Source of the DNA: Phytopythium helicoides
Lineage: Eukaryota; Oomycota; Peronosporomycetes; Pythiales; Pythiaceae
Direction of reading: 5' to 3'
Length of the DNA: 64,000 bases
Assembly: GCA_024867545.1 (NCBI GenBank)
Contig: JANFNE010000022.1
Span: forward strand, 744,001 to 808,000
Part shown: positions 42,950-54,330 of the stretch, one piece after another
Layout: every line of letters begins with the position of its first letter
Numbering within the stretch: the first letter of the stretch is position 1
The notes under the pieces: model-generated
Told to the model about the DNA's origin: nothing
The model's database searches: none
The model's input: only the letters and a program-made list of their open reading frames with translations
Made by a program: the position numbers and the translations under genes

Positions 42950-44140
42950 TCAGTATCCCAGAGACCAATCCACGGCGTAGCGCACCGCCTTGCCGCTCAA
43001 ATATCGGTTCAGGTTGTCAATGAACAAATCCGCCACATCGTCTGGAAACACCTTGCCCGAGATGTGCGGCGTCAACAGCACTCGTGGATGTTCATACAGC
43101 GCGCTCGACTGTGGTAGCGGCTCCTGCTCGAACACGTCCAACACTGCGAACGAAAATGCCCCCTTTTCCTCGTCCAGCTCATCGACCAGCACACTCTCGG
43201 CGATCACGTCTCCTCGACCGACGTTGATGAATACGGGACGGCGTGCGCGGCACTTGTCAAGCTTCTCCTTCGTCAGCAGCCAGCGAGTCGCGGCAGTGCT
43301 AGGGAGTACATTGACCAGGTAGTCGCTACGCTCCAGCACCTCATCTAGCTGATCGGTCACAATGTCGGCCGCCGGCTCGACGCTCTCCCCGTTCTCCCCA
43401 GGACTCACGTCAGTACCAGCATTCACGCGGCGCTTGTAGCCGATGACACGATACCCGGCTGAGCGCAGCATACGTCCGATACCACTGCCAATGTCTCCGA
43501 GTCCAAGGATGCCGATCGTGACAGTGCGCGCAGAGCGGAACGAAGCCATCTGCAGCCGCGCGTACTCTCGCTTCGCCTGGAACTCCTTCGCTTCAAGAAT
43601 CTTGCGCTCCAGCAGCGTCACGTAGCCGAACACGTACTGCCCGATGATGCGCGGCATGATGCCTCCGGCCCTCGAGACTGTGAACTTGGGCTCAATGACA
43701 CCCGTCCCATCCTCCTTGTTCTTGTGTAGCTGGTTCAGATACACGTCCACGCCAGCGTAAGTGCCCTGCACCCACTTGAGCCGCGCGAAGATGTCCGTCT
43801 TGTCGTCCGGCAGGTTCTCGAGCGGCGCCATGAGCACGGGGCCGCCCGAGTGCGCGTCCATGACCACAACCTCCGCGTTCCTCACGATCTCCTGCTGCTC
43901 TGGCGTCAAATCCCACACGGGGCGACCCGGGTCCTCCTCGTACGGCCCCGTCATCGGGTTCTGCTTGTTGCCCACAAGCCGCGGGATCGGCACGTCCACG
44001 ACCTGCAGTTCGCCCGCGCGGAACTGTTGACCTGCAGCAGTCTGCGAGTCCTCCAGCTGCGAGCGGATGCTGTCGCCGATGCCCCGGATGAACGTGAGCA
44101 CGGGGACGACGGTGGGCGTGTTGGAGAGCTGCGACGGCAT
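42950..44140 (-). CDS. D-isomer 2-hydroxyacid dehydrogenase, copy 2 (intact)
   Basis: Intact 396-residue paralogue of 41300-42468, in the same orientation. The N-terminal substrate-binding part carries LVGNKQNPMTGPYEEDPG and YAGVDVYLNQLHKN. The Rossmann motif is GLGDIGSGIG near residue 215. Catalytic Arg (NVGRGD), Glu (DVFEQEP) and His (LLTPH) are in the order expected for the family, ending VDWSLGY. The family reduces glyoxylate, hydroxypyruvate or related 2-oxoacids; the exact substrate is not readable. No signal peptide is visible, so it is probably cytosolic. It differs from copy 1 mainly in the linker after GYKRR. Confidence 0.85.
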   Translation of the reverse strand: MPSQLSNTPTVVPVLTFIRGIGDSIRSQLEDSQTAAGQQFRAGELQVVDVPIPRLVGNKQNPMTGPYEEDPGRPVWDLTPEQQEIVRNAEVVVMDAHSGGPVLMAPLENLPDDKTDIFARLKWVQGTYAGVDVYLNQLHKNKEDGTGVIEPKFTVSRAGGIMPRIIGQYVFGYVTLLERKILEAKEFQAKREYARLQMASFRSARTVTIGILGLGDIGSGIGRMLRSAGYRVIGYKRRVNAGTDVSPGENGESVEPAADIVTDQLDEVLERSDYLVNVLPSTAATRWLLTKEKLDKCRARRPVFINVGRGDVIAESVLVDELDEEKGAFSFAVLDVFEQEPLPQSSALYEHPRVLLTPHISGKVFPDDVADLFIDNLNRYLSGKAVRYAVDWSLGY

Positions 44141-44564
44141 TTGGCGACGGTGATGGGGACCAGATGAGTGTGATGAAGACGCTGGCGATCTGCGGCGGAT
44201 TGCGAAGTGAGAAGTCGAGCAGCTGAGTGCGTGATTGGCAAAACCGGTGGCACACCGGTACGGCTCGCATTCGCTTCAACTTGCTCCAGTCGCACGTTGC
44301 ACCTCACGGAGGTGATGACATGGAACTTTCGGGGTGTTGTCATCACCTCTTCCGCGCCGAGGAGCCCTCAAAATGCAAAAATGCTGAGGTCGATTGGGAA
44401 GCGTCTACATCTCCATTTATCGTTGCTTTAGTGATCAGTAGATAGATAGGGAATACATAGCGCCGCTGCCAGCTCCGTCGTTCATGGAGAAGCTCGCAGC
44501 GTGCGGGAGTAGGTCGCGGACTCGGCAGCTAATTTTGCAACTAACCTTCCCCCGCGCCAGTGCA
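44141..44564. other. Intergenic region, nothing recognised
   Basis: Upstream region of dehydrogenase copy 2 and downstream region of the FHA gene. No conserved frame or RNA gene seen. Confidence 0.5.
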
Positions 44565-45907
44565 TTAGCTGGCAGCAGGGGCTTGTCTGCTGCGTCTGCT
44601 CGAGTCCGTGGAGCTGCTACTGCTATCGTGGTGGCCACTTCCGTTGGCAGCCAGGAGGTCCAGCTGGTGAGAGTACTCGACCAGGAACCGGTTGGACCCG
44701 ACGCCAAAAACGTCGCCGTGCATCAGATACTTCCGCCGGCTCTGCTTCCCGCTTGGGCTCAGTCGCAGCGCCGTGCCGTTCGTGCTGTGCAGGTCTGTAA
44801 TATAGAACCCGTTGCCGATGTACGAGATGACGCTGTGCCGACCCGAAATCGAGTCGTCGTCCGTCACGCACAGTGCGTTGGAAGACCGGCGTCCAAGCGT
44901 CACGGGCGACTTACCGATGGTCTGCCCGACACCTGTGAGCGGCCCTTCCGTGAAGCAGATGCGCATGAACGGCGTGCCTGTCGTCAGGTTTTCGTCGATC
45001 GCGACGACTTCAAATTCCGTGTCGCCAAGCTTGACGCGGTCGTGGATGTGCAGCCTTTTGGGCACGTCGGGCTTGAGGAATACGAACGTGCCGGTCGTGC
45101 TGCCGAGGTCCTGCAAATAGTACTCCTTCTCAAGCGGGTCGTACTGGATCTGGAAGTGTTGACGGCTAACGAACGGGTCGTCCGAAATGATCTGGTTGCT
45201 CTGGTGCCGCCCGCCGCGCGCGCCTTCGCGCGGGTTGAGGATGATCTTGCCGTACACGGCGCTGTCAGAGCGTGTGCGCGCCTCGTGCACCTTGCGCTCG
45301 TCCTCAGACGCCGTGCTGAGGCGCATGCCCGAGATGTTGCAAATCGTCTGGCGCTCCTGGGAAAGCGAGGTGACGATGAGCAGGTCGTTCTCGTCGACGT
45401 CCTCCACGTCGTTCAGGTCGCTCTCGCTCGACTCCAGGAACTTGTCGAGTCCGTGGTGTCGGTGGCGGCGGCGCGCCTTGCCGCTCTTCTTGGCCTTGTT
45501 GCTGCTCACTGTCTTGCAAATCTTCTCGACCGAGTGCACGACGGCGTCGCTGATGCGGCGCACGGGGCGGTGCAGGCGATACTTGCGCGAGAGTACGAGT
45601 CCGCCGATCCATACGAGCAGCGCTAGCACGACGAGCAGCCAGCGCAGGCGCGAGGCCACGAGCGACAGCAGCACGTGCAGCGCGTCTAGGCGCTCGCCAC
45701 CGAGGCTGGCGATGTTGGCGAGGCTGAGCAGCAGGTCGTCGTTAACCTGCTGGCGGTCGGCGCTCGCCAGGTACACCGACAGCTCGCTGTGCATGTAGGC
45801 GACGGACGGCGACGATGGCCGAGGAGCACGCCGTGGCGTGCAGCCAGCTCCATCGCACGACGCCTGCGCGGCGGCCGCGCCTTGTTGCGCAGCAGCGCCT
45901 TCTCCAT
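44565..45907 (-). CDS. Membrane-anchored protein with two FHA domains
   Basis: FHA domains bind phosphothreonine peptides. From the N-terminus: a basic start (MEKALLRNKARPPRRRRA), a helical region (LLLSLANIASLGGERLDAL), one strong transmembrane helix (LLVVLALLVWIGGLVLS), a basic linker, then FHA1 (ISDDPFVSRQHFQI, LQDLGSTTGTFVFL) and FHA2 (TLGRRSSNALCV, ISGRHSVISYIG, LHSTNGTALRL). The end is Ser/Arg-rich. FHA signature residues (R, S-x-x-H, N-G/T-G) are present in both. The start is uncertain: the ATG at 45907 lies in a different frame from the main body and needs a one-base correction near 45820. Divergent with ALG11. Confidence 0.75.
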
Positions 45908-46432
45908 CCGCGAGTGAGTGGGCCGAGGAGCCTGCGCTTCCTGTCGATCCAGTCACGAGCGGACGACGGCCGCAGGTGTAACGCGAGCAGACGGCGGGCG
46001 GAGCGCGGGGGTCGAGCGCCAGACGGACTGGCGGGCCGGGGAGCGCGGCCGCGGGAGAAATGCGGCCGCTTGGAGGCGCAGGCGGCGGCAGGCGGCAGCA
46101 GGCGCGGGCAGGGAGGGGGAGGGGCCGCGCGAGGCGATTCGTATGGCGCCCAGTATGGCGGGAAGTGTCGCCAGCCGGAACGGACACTGCTTGGCGAGAA
46201 GGGAGGGGTGAGAAGTCCGCGCCAGAGGATGTCGCACTCGGCGGGCTGGGGCGCTCCAGACGGATCTCGGATCTGATTGGCGCAGAGGAAATTTCTACGC
46301 GCCAATCCGAGGCGAGCAGCAGCTCGCTCCACATGTTGCGCGAAGGACCATACTGAAGCGCATACAAAACCGGTTGCCACGCGGCAACCTGGCGCGCATA
46401 CTTGGCGCCATACAAAGCGACAGGCGGACGCC
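45908..46432. other. GC-rich divergent promoter region (FHA / ALG11)
   Basis: About 525 bp between two divergent starts. It is very GC-rich, with open frames in most phases and no protein-like content. It presumably contains both promoters. No clear TATA or CCAAT cluster was picked out. Confidence 0.5.
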
Positions 46433-47932
46433 ATGGTGAGCGTGCTGGTGCTGGCGGCGGCGCTGGTGGCGGCGTACCCGGCGCTGCTGCTGGCGGCGCT
46501 GGCGCTGTACCTGCTTAAGCAGCGGCGCGAGTTCGCGCGCCACCACCGCAAGGAGGCGGCGGCCGGCGTCACGGTCGCGCTCTTCCACCCGTACGCCAAC
46601 GGCGGCGGCGGCGGCGAGCGCGTGCTCTACTGCGCGCTGGTGGCGCTCGGCGCGGCGCTTCAAGCAGCCGGGGAGCAAGCTGCGCGTCGTGCTTATATGC
46701 AGGAGACGACGGGCTCAGCGCGGCCGAGCTGGTGGCGCGCGCGGCCGAGCGCTTCAACCTGCCGGAGCTCGAGGCGCTCGGCGTCGCCGACTGCGTCACG
46801 CTCGTGCCGCTGCGACGCCGCGAACTGCTAGACCCGAGCCGATACCCGCGCTTCACCATGCTCTGGCAGGCGCTGGCGCACATGCGGCTGGCGCTCGAGG
46901 CGTTTGCGGCCGGCCGCAAGCGAGGGCTGTACCCCAAGTACTGGCTCGACACGACCGGCTGCCCGTTCTCGTACGTCATTGCCAGCCGTGCGCTACGGAT
47001 GCACCGTCATGGCCTACGTGCACTACCCGATGATCTCGACCGACATGATCGCCAAGGTGCAGCAGCGCGACTCGGGCTTCAACAACGACGCCGCCATCGC
47101 CGCCAGCTCCTCGCGCTCCTTGGCCAAATACGTCTACTACCGCCTCTTCGCGGCCGCGTACAGCGCGGTGGGGCGCTACTGCACCGATGTCGTCATGGTC
47201 AACTCTACGTGGACGCACAATCACATTGCGCAGCTTTGGGGAAAAGCGCCAAAGATCGTGTATCCTCCGTGTGGTACGATGGAGGAGTTCATGGAGTTCG
47301 ATCTCAACAACCGCGAGCTGCTAGCGCTATCAATCTCGCAGTTCCGTCCCGAGAAGAACCAGCTTTTGCAGCTTCAAGCACTCAAAATTCTGCTCACAAA
47401 GCACGCCGACGCGATGCAGACCACCTATCGAGGCTTCAAACTTGTGATGCTGGGCAGCTGCAGAAATGCAGACGACGAAGAGCGAGTGGAGACTCTGAAA
47501 GAGCAGGCCATAGAGCTCGGTGTCAGTGACTACATCGAGTTTGCTGTGAACGCGAGCTTCAAGGACATGAAGTCGTATTTGCGTCGAAGCTCGATCGGTA
47601 TTCATACCATGTACAATGAGCACTTTGGCATTAGCAACGTGGAGATGATGGCGTCGGGCATGGCGCTCATCGCCAACAATTCAGGCGGACCCAAGCTAGA
47701 TATTGTCAAGCCAGGTGCAGGATACCTTGCGCTAACTGCTGACGAGTACGCCGATCGCATGTGGGAGATCCTGAGTGAGAATCCCAAAAAGTTGAGAGAG
47801 ATGCGGCAAACCGCGCGCGATCTCTCGCTCCGGTTCTCAGACCAAGAGTTCGAAGCCCAATTCATGTCAGCGATGGAGCCGGGCTTCGAGCATCCGTTTG
47901 AGAACCCTGCTAATAGTTTCAAGCAGAATTGA
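46433..47932 (+). CDS. ALG11: ALG11 alpha-1,2-mannosyltransferase
   Basis: Adds the fourth and fifth mannoses to the dolichol-linked oligosaccharide on the cytosolic face of the ER for N-glycosylation. The N-terminus has the membrane anchor (LVLAAALVAAYPALLLAALAL) followed by VALFHPYANGGGGGERVLY. Middle: FTMLWQALAHMRLALEA, AYVHYPMISTDMIAKVQ, DVVMVNSTWTHNHIAQLW. C-terminal GT4 core: ISQFRPEKNQLLQLQAL and the E-x7-E region EHFGISNVEMMASG. Three single-base breaks (near 46662, 46698 and 46985) split the N-terminal half into frames, with each side matching the family. An error-prone assembly is the simplest reading. Length about 498 residues. Confidence 0.9.
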
Positions 47933-48524
47933 TTGTTGCAAATCAAATGAATCTGATGAATATGGAGAAGATTGTGGTATTGAGTTTAGAGGTGATGAGC
48001 ATTGGCCATGCTGCCAATGCACGCATGGGCGAACAGCGGCAAAGTGGGGGGCGTCTCATCTTCCAGTTGCCCCGACCAAACGCTTTGCTCAAAAAGTATC
48101 CGAAGCCATGCGCATCAATTTCATCCCCGAAAAAAAAAAACTCGATGTTCTCTGGCGGGACACAACCAGCACAAACGCTGCCTTGCTTTTGTGCTGGTCG
48201 AGAATAACACCTGCGGTGGTGGTTTTCTCCTCATGGCCGTTGCCAATGTGCCATTCGTATCCTGAAAAAGACGTGGAGAAACGACTGCATTGTGAGCAAG
48301 AAAACCATGCAGCTATCTTGGGGCGGCCGCGAAACTCCTGAAAGCCAAGGTGAAAGGTTGCGACTTCGCAGGCTGCTGCGCCTCCTCACTGCCGGATTCG
48401 CGACTCGAACGGCCCATCGACCGATCAGCAACGCCATGGCAGAGTGAGAAAAGCGACGCGATCACAGAGTGTTTTCCGTTCCTAAAGAGCAGTGCCCAGC
48501 CTTGGCGTTCAAGTCGCAACAGCC
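47933..48524. other. Intergenic region before the P-type ATPase
   Basis: Contains a poly-A run at about 48131-48140. Open frames here are short and overlapping with no protein-like content. It presumably carries the ALG11 3' UTR and the ATPase promoter. Confidence 0.5.
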
Positions 48525-51500
48525 ATGACGCAGGACGTGCCGCCTCGCATCTCGTCCGCCGAGATCGTGGCCGTCACGACGGAGTTGCGGCACCGACAGG
48601 CCAACCGAAGACGCAAGAAGGACGGTAAGAAGAACGACAAGGATGACGCCAAGCGCGAGCTCGTGATGGAAGAGCACAAGCAGGGCATTGCCGAAGTGAT
48701 CGCTGAGCTTGGCACTGACGTAACCAACGGCATGACGACGCACGATGCCGAGGCACGTCTTGAGACTGAAGGTTTTAACCGCCTCTCCCCTCCCAAGCAG
48801 ACGCCAGAGATCGTCAAGTACTTCCGCGAGCTGACTGGACTGTTCAGTATGCTGTTGTGGGTCGCCGGTGCCTTGTGCCTGATCATCTACTTCGTCCAAG
48901 GCGACCCTAGCAACTTGTACCTGGCGATTGTGCTGTTCCTTGTCGTCATCATCACAGGCACGTTTTCGTACGTGCAGAACCGCAATTCGTCCAATTTGAT
49001 GGAATCGTTCAAGAATATGATGCCAACGATCACCACCGTCATTCGAGAGGGCAAGACTACCAAGATCGACGCGACCCAGCTGGTGCGAGGTGATATCATC
49101 GTTCTGAAGGGTGGTGACAAGGTCCCTGCGGATATACGTGTGCTCGAGTGCTCGGACGACATGACTGTCGACAACTCATGTTTGACAGGCGAACCCGAGC
49201 CACTCAAGCGCGTCCCCGAATGCACTGACGAGAACCCGCTCGAGACCAAGAATCTTTGCTTTTTCGGCACCTTCATCCCTCAGGGATCAGGCAAAGGTGT
49301 TGTTATCCGCGTGGGTGATAAGACTGTCATGGGTCGCATTGCCCGCCTGGCGACGTCTACGACAAACGAAATGACGCCCATTGCCCGCGAAATCAACCAC
49401 TTTGTGCATATCATTGCTGCAGTGGCAGTCGCAATCGGTGTAATTTTCTTCATCATTGGATTCATCATCAAGACGGACATTGTGACCAATATTGTGTTCA
49501 TGATCGGCATCATCGTTGCTAATGTACCAGAGGGTCTGCTTGCAACTGTGACTGTATGCCTCAGTCTTGCAGCCAAGCGCATGGCGCACAAGTCGGTGCT
49601 CGTCAAAAACCTCGAGGGCGTCGAGACACTGGGCTCTACGAGTTGCATCTGCTCTGACAAGACAGGCACGCTGACCCAGAACGTCATGACGGTTGCCAAT
49701 GTCGTGTACAACAACAAGATCTTCGATGCGGAATGCTCGATTACGCCGACTGGTAACTACAATTTAGAGGACCTGTCATTCCAGGCACTTCAGCGATGCG
49801 CAACGTTGTGTAACAATGCTGTGTTCGATGAAGAGTCGAAGTATGAAAAGGTGCTCAATGAGGATGGATCGGTCTCTCGTGGTAAGGCGAAGCCATTCAA
49901 GGTTATGGTGACGATGGGCGACGGTGCCCAGCTGGGCAAGGTCGCGTGGGAAACAATAGGTGACGCGTCGAGTCTGCCATGATCAAGTTTTGTCACGACA
50001 AGCGCGACATCATTGAGTTCCGCGACCAAAACCTGAAGCTGAAGGAAATCCCGTTCAACTCAAAGAACAAGTACCAGCTATCTCTTCACAAGCAAGATAA
50101 TGATGACTCGAAGCCGATTCTTATGGTCATGAAGGGTGCTCCCGAGCGCATCACATCGCGGTGCGGCACGGTCCTGATCGAAGGCAAAGAGGAGACGATG
50201 TCCCCAGAGCGTCTTGCTGAGATTGAAAAGTGCCAATTGGAGCTGTCTAAGAAAGGCATGCGCGTGCTTGGGTTTGCCCAGAAGCTGCTCGACCCTGACG
50301 TCTACACGGCGTCGTACGAATTCAACACTGACAACCCGAACTTCCCTCTTGGTGAGAAGAATGTTGACTACGAGGTCGTGCCGAAGCCGGACTCTAAGAT
50401 CGAGGAGCCACTTTGCTTCATCGGCCTAATGGCCCTCATTGACCCTCCTCGCCCGGAGGTGCCGATTGCAGTCGAGAAGTGCAAGACTGCTGGTATTCGA
50501 GTCATCATGGTTACTGGTGACCACCCGATCACAGCTAAAGCTATCGCCCACAAAGTCGGAATTCTTTGGGGGCCAACTTGCGAGGATTTGGAAGAAGAGA
50601 ACCAGGCAAAGGGTCTAAAGGCTGGTGACTACGGCTGGGTGGACCCGACCACTGCGCCTGCAATCGTCGTGCCCGGCTGGACAATCAGCGTGGATACTCC
50701 TATGGAGGAATGGGACCGTATCCTGGATCACACGCAAGTCGTGTTCGCCCGTACGTCTCCGCAGCAAAAGCTCATCATCGTCGAGAACTGCCAGCGCCGT
50801 GGAGAGATTGTGGCTGTCACCGGTGACGGTGTAAATGATTCGCCGGCTCTAAAGAAGGCTGATATTGGTATTGCCATGGGTATCATGGGCTCAGCCGTGT
50901 CCAAGGATGCAGCGGACATGATCCTACTTGATGACAACTTTGCGTCGATTGTATGCGGTGTTGAGGAGGGCCGCATCATTTTTGACAACCTCAAAAAGTC
51001 GATTGCGTACGCGCTTGCTGCCAACATCCCCGAGCTCGTTCCGTTCTTGCTGTATGCGACCATCCGCCTGCCGCTGCCGCTCACGACCGTACTTATGCTT
51101 CTCATTTGCCTCGGCACGGACATGATTCCAGCCATTTCGATGGCGTACGAGAGTGCCGAAAACGATATCATGTTGCGAGCGCCGCGCAACGCCAAGGTCG
51201 AACACTTGGTGACCAAGAAGTTGGTTTTCTTCGCGTACCCACTGGTTGGCATTATTGAGGCAGCAGCCGGTATGTTCACTTACCTGATCGTCATGAACGA
51301 TTTTGGGTACCCTCCAGCGATCCTTCCGGAGCTTGGGTATCTGGACAAGTTTGGTAAGCAAGTACTGTGGTGCAAGACGACTAAGGGCCGCTACTGCACG
51401 GCTGGTGGATTCTACAAAATGGGAGGTCACAAGATGCCTCTTGGCGCCAAGCTGAGCCAGGATGGCGAGTCACACTGCCAGGAGAGCTATGAGACCTCGT

Positions 51501-52543
51501 ATCCTCCTGATGGCAACTACTTTGATGCGCACATCTTCTACGATGCTGGAAACGAGGGTAAAGTTGAAGATTGCCAGTTCCCATTCGAAAATTATGCGTC
51601 CAGTGGTAGCAAGCCAAACGGCTTTGAAGTGCGTGACCCGAGTACGTACGGAGGCTACAATGGTGGGGCGGACGTGGTGACGTACCAATCGATGAAGGCG
51701 GCGTGGGAGCGAGGATATCGCCCGTACTACCCGATCACAGGCCCGTCGTTCGTCTTTCTTCAATCGCGAGTGGTTCAAGTATGACACGACCAAGACTGGT
51801 GTCGCTGGGCTGACTAGTGGGCTGGATGAATCGCTCTACTTTTCGTACCAGCCGATGGGTGTGTGGGCCATCACTGGTACCAGCAATGACGATGGAACGG
51901 CTACGGTTCTTGGGGGAGCTGACGATGCTTTCTCTGGCGCATCGGTCAAGATGGTAGACGCAACGACAGGCAAGGAGACCAGCACTGCTTTCACTGCTCG
52001 ATAAGACGCTGTACAAGACAGGCGCGATGTTCGAGAAGATCAAGAATGCGCAAGGTGCCTCTCCCGTGTTCGGGCGAACAATGTCTTCTCGACTTCCATG
52101 CAGGCTTTGCCATGCGTGACTCATCCAAGACATACTTGAACGTTGCGTCGCGCATGATGCAGCTGCGTTCACTTATGGTGGCTCAGACCGCGTTTTTCGT
52201 CGCAATCGTCGAGATGCAGTGGTCCAACGTTCTCATCTGCAAGACGCGATACCTATCTCTCACGGTGCAAGGCATGTACAACAGCGTGCTCAACTTTGGG
52301 CTCATGTTCGAGTTCATGCTGTGCACGGCGCTCGCGTATGCTGGATTCATGCACACCATCTTCGCGACAGAAAACATGCGGCTGGTGCACTGGTTCCCGG
52401 CGCTGCCGTTCGCCATCTTCCTCGTTGCACTCGACGAGACGCGTAAGTATATGATGCGGTCAACGTCTCGCAGCGTCATTCGCAAGGACACGGGCCGCAT
52501 GATCCGCTACCCAGGTTGGCTCGAGGCCAACACGTACTACTAG
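48525..52543 (+). CDS. Type IIC P-type ATPase, Na+/K+-ATPase alpha-like
   Basis: Plasma-membrane cation pump. Key motifs: ATP-phosphorylated Asp378 in CSDKTGTLTQN, nucleotide-binding KGAPERI, MVTGDHPITAKA, TGDGVNDSPALKKADIGIAMG, and the M4 PEGL motif (NVPEGLL). The C-terminal helices are present (TALAYAGFMHTIFA), and the protein ends LEANTYY. The N-terminus is Lys-rich. The actuator loop reads LTGEPEP where animal pumps have TGES. Start chosen at 48525 (MTQDVPPRISSAE). Single-base shifts near 49965 (GDAS/AMIKF), 51755, 52000 and 52110 break the frame, each flanked by conserved sequence. About 1,340 residues, long for the family because of an insertion in the extracellular M7-M8 region (51360-51980). 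Confidence 0.9.
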
Positions 52544-52825
52544 CAATCGGATGTGCTCAGACAAGGACTCTTGCTTATAAGGAAGTGGCGAGAACTCGTG
52601 AGCTTCTCGCTATAGCCATGAAAACTTTCATTTGCTACACATTTTTTTTTTCTCTTTGGACGTGAGCACCATTAGCACTTCAACGCTTCCAACTTGAAGA
52701 GACTGACTACTTGCCACATGACGTGCTGCAGTGGCCAGAGCGACGGCTTTATACATTTGCGGCCGTGCCGTGCTGTACACACCCATGGCACACCAAAACG
52801 GTCCCAAAATCCACTAGGACGACGA
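52544..52825. other. Intergenic region between converging genes
   Basis: Converging 3' ends of the ATPase and RWP-RK genes. Holds a poly-T run at about 52646-52655. Nothing else seen. Confidence 0.5.
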
Positions 52826-53670
52826 TTATGGCACCTCAGCTTTGAGCGCCTCACCCTGGACGTCCTGCAGCGACCCGATGGATGCTGTCCTCAGCCGCTG
52901 CCCAGGGTCGCCCTTGGGCAGCGCCGCGAGCTTGCGGTGGCTCGGAGAGATGAGGTCGACGGGCGGTATCGGCGACGTCGCCGCATGCACCGGCGTCGTG
53001 AGGTTCCCTGGCTCGATGACTGCCGGCAACGGCGGGATCTGCACGCCAAGCGGCGGCGGCGGCGAGGCGACTCTGGCGGTCGATGTCGAGATGGCTACTG
53101 CCGCTTCTGCGAGCAGCGATGCGTCCTCGAGCATGTCGTCGTCGACGTATCCGGAGGAGGAGGTGGAGGTGGAGGACGCGCTTGAGAGCGCTTTTGGCCC
53201 CGCCGGTAGCTTCTTGACGCGCTTGATCTTCCCTGGTCGTCGGGGTTCTCGAACACGGCGCGCTGCTTGGCCTCGACGATCGCAATCTGTCTCGCGTACT
53301 TGTCTCTGTCGATGGCGCTGTCCGCCTGCGCCTCGAGCTGGCGCAGCATGTGGATCGTGCGCGCGAGCGAGCGGATCTGGCGGTGCGGCCAGCGCTTAAT
53401 GCCGCAGCGGCGGCAGATCTTCTTGAGGAACGTGGTGCAGATGCCGAGCTCGCGCGCCACCTGCACGATGGGCTTGTCAAAGTGCGCGCGCAGCTCGTCG
53501 AGCGTCAGGTCGCGCGCCAAGCGAGCTGAGCCGGGCGTGGCGCCGGCCCTCGCGCGCCGCGCCGCGCGCCACCGCGAGCACGAACGACGCGTCTCGCTGG
53601 CCCTCGGGCTCGCTCATCATGCCCAGCAGCGACAGACTCGCCTCGACCTCGCGGTCGCTCACGGCCATGG
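52826..53670 (-). CDS. RWP-RK transcription factor
   Basis: RWP-RK proteins are DNA-binding regulators of plants, algae and oomycetes. The domain is complete at 53520-53350: LTLDELRAHFDKPIVQVARE, LGICTTFLKKICRRCG, then IKRWPHRQIRSL, with the RWP-x-R-x variant HRQ in place of RK. It is followed by a coiled segment (ARTIHMLRQLEAQ). The N-terminus (MAVSDREVEASLSLLGMM, start 53670) and the Pro/Ser-rich tail ending GEALKAEVP are in other frames, needing single-base corrections near 53545 and 53240. The tail includes an acidic helix (DDDMLEDASLLAEAAVA) that could be an activation region. About 280 residues. Confidence 0.82.
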
Positions 53671-53984
53671 GCGGCGACGCTTGACGCGCTGGAAAAAAAA
53701 GAAGAGCAGCAGGGGGGAAAAAGCCTTTCACGGCGAGGAGGCGCACGTTTTTGCGCATTGCAGAAATGGAATACCTGTGGGATATAGTGAGAGTTGGGAT
53801 GTGTTTACTTGTATTTTATTATCTACATGCTAATGCAGCAAGTGATTACCCGTGGGAAAGGATAGGTAACCGCGCTCGGTGCCGCTTCGGCTCCCCCTCT
53901 ATCCAGCAACCACCGCTTCTAAACTGACATCAACGTTGCACAATAGGGGGGCTTCCCACTGAGTGCTGTGAAAAGCCGTCGTTC
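53671..53984. other. Intergenic region left of the Fanzor locus
   Basis: AT-richer than its surroundings around 53790-53830. No gene seen. The left limit of the Fanzor-related sequence is somewhere in 53930-53985. Confidence 0.4.
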
Positions 53985-54143
53985 TTCCAGTAGCGAGGGA
54001 CAACGACGGGGACATGGTGGTGGAGTTTTCCCTCATTTACTCGCTGCCTTCACCTTCGGAAAACACCTCCAGAGCTCCTGCACTCACACAGCGCAAAATG
54101 TTGAAGGCCGCGTGCTCGTCTCGGCCGGCAGTGAATGAGCAGG
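53985..54143 (-). mobile_element. Inverted remnant of a Fanzor 3' end
   Basis: Reading the minus strand from 54143, the sequence matches the end of the nuclease gene at 56381-56520: TCSFTAGRDEHAAFNIL, then SAGALEVFSEGEGSE and a stop at 54037, then the shared 3' flank (CCACCACCATGTCC, GCTACTGG). About 150 bp, roughly 85% alike by eye. Similarity ends abruptly at 54143, inside the zinc-knuckle codons. Either a second, mostly deleted copy inserted head to head, or this is a long terminal inverted repeat of the element. Confidence 0.8.
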
Positions 54144-54330
54144 TCAAGTTGGAAGTATTGAAGCTCCACTGGCAGCGACGTGGCAGCACATGTAGGCTAC
54201 AACGAGATCGCATTGACGTCGGGTGCCATGGGTTTCGCATACTGTCTCCACCCCCTTCGCTCTCTAACGGTGCGATCCACTCGATCGATATCCTCGCTAG
54301 CCTCACAACTAGTTCTTCTCTGTCGCGATC

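Noticed and set aside
45908..46415. N-terminal 170-residue extension of the FHA protein up to 46415.
   Set aside because: It is Pro/Ala/Arg-rich, overlaps the promoter of ALG11 and appears open in several frames at once.
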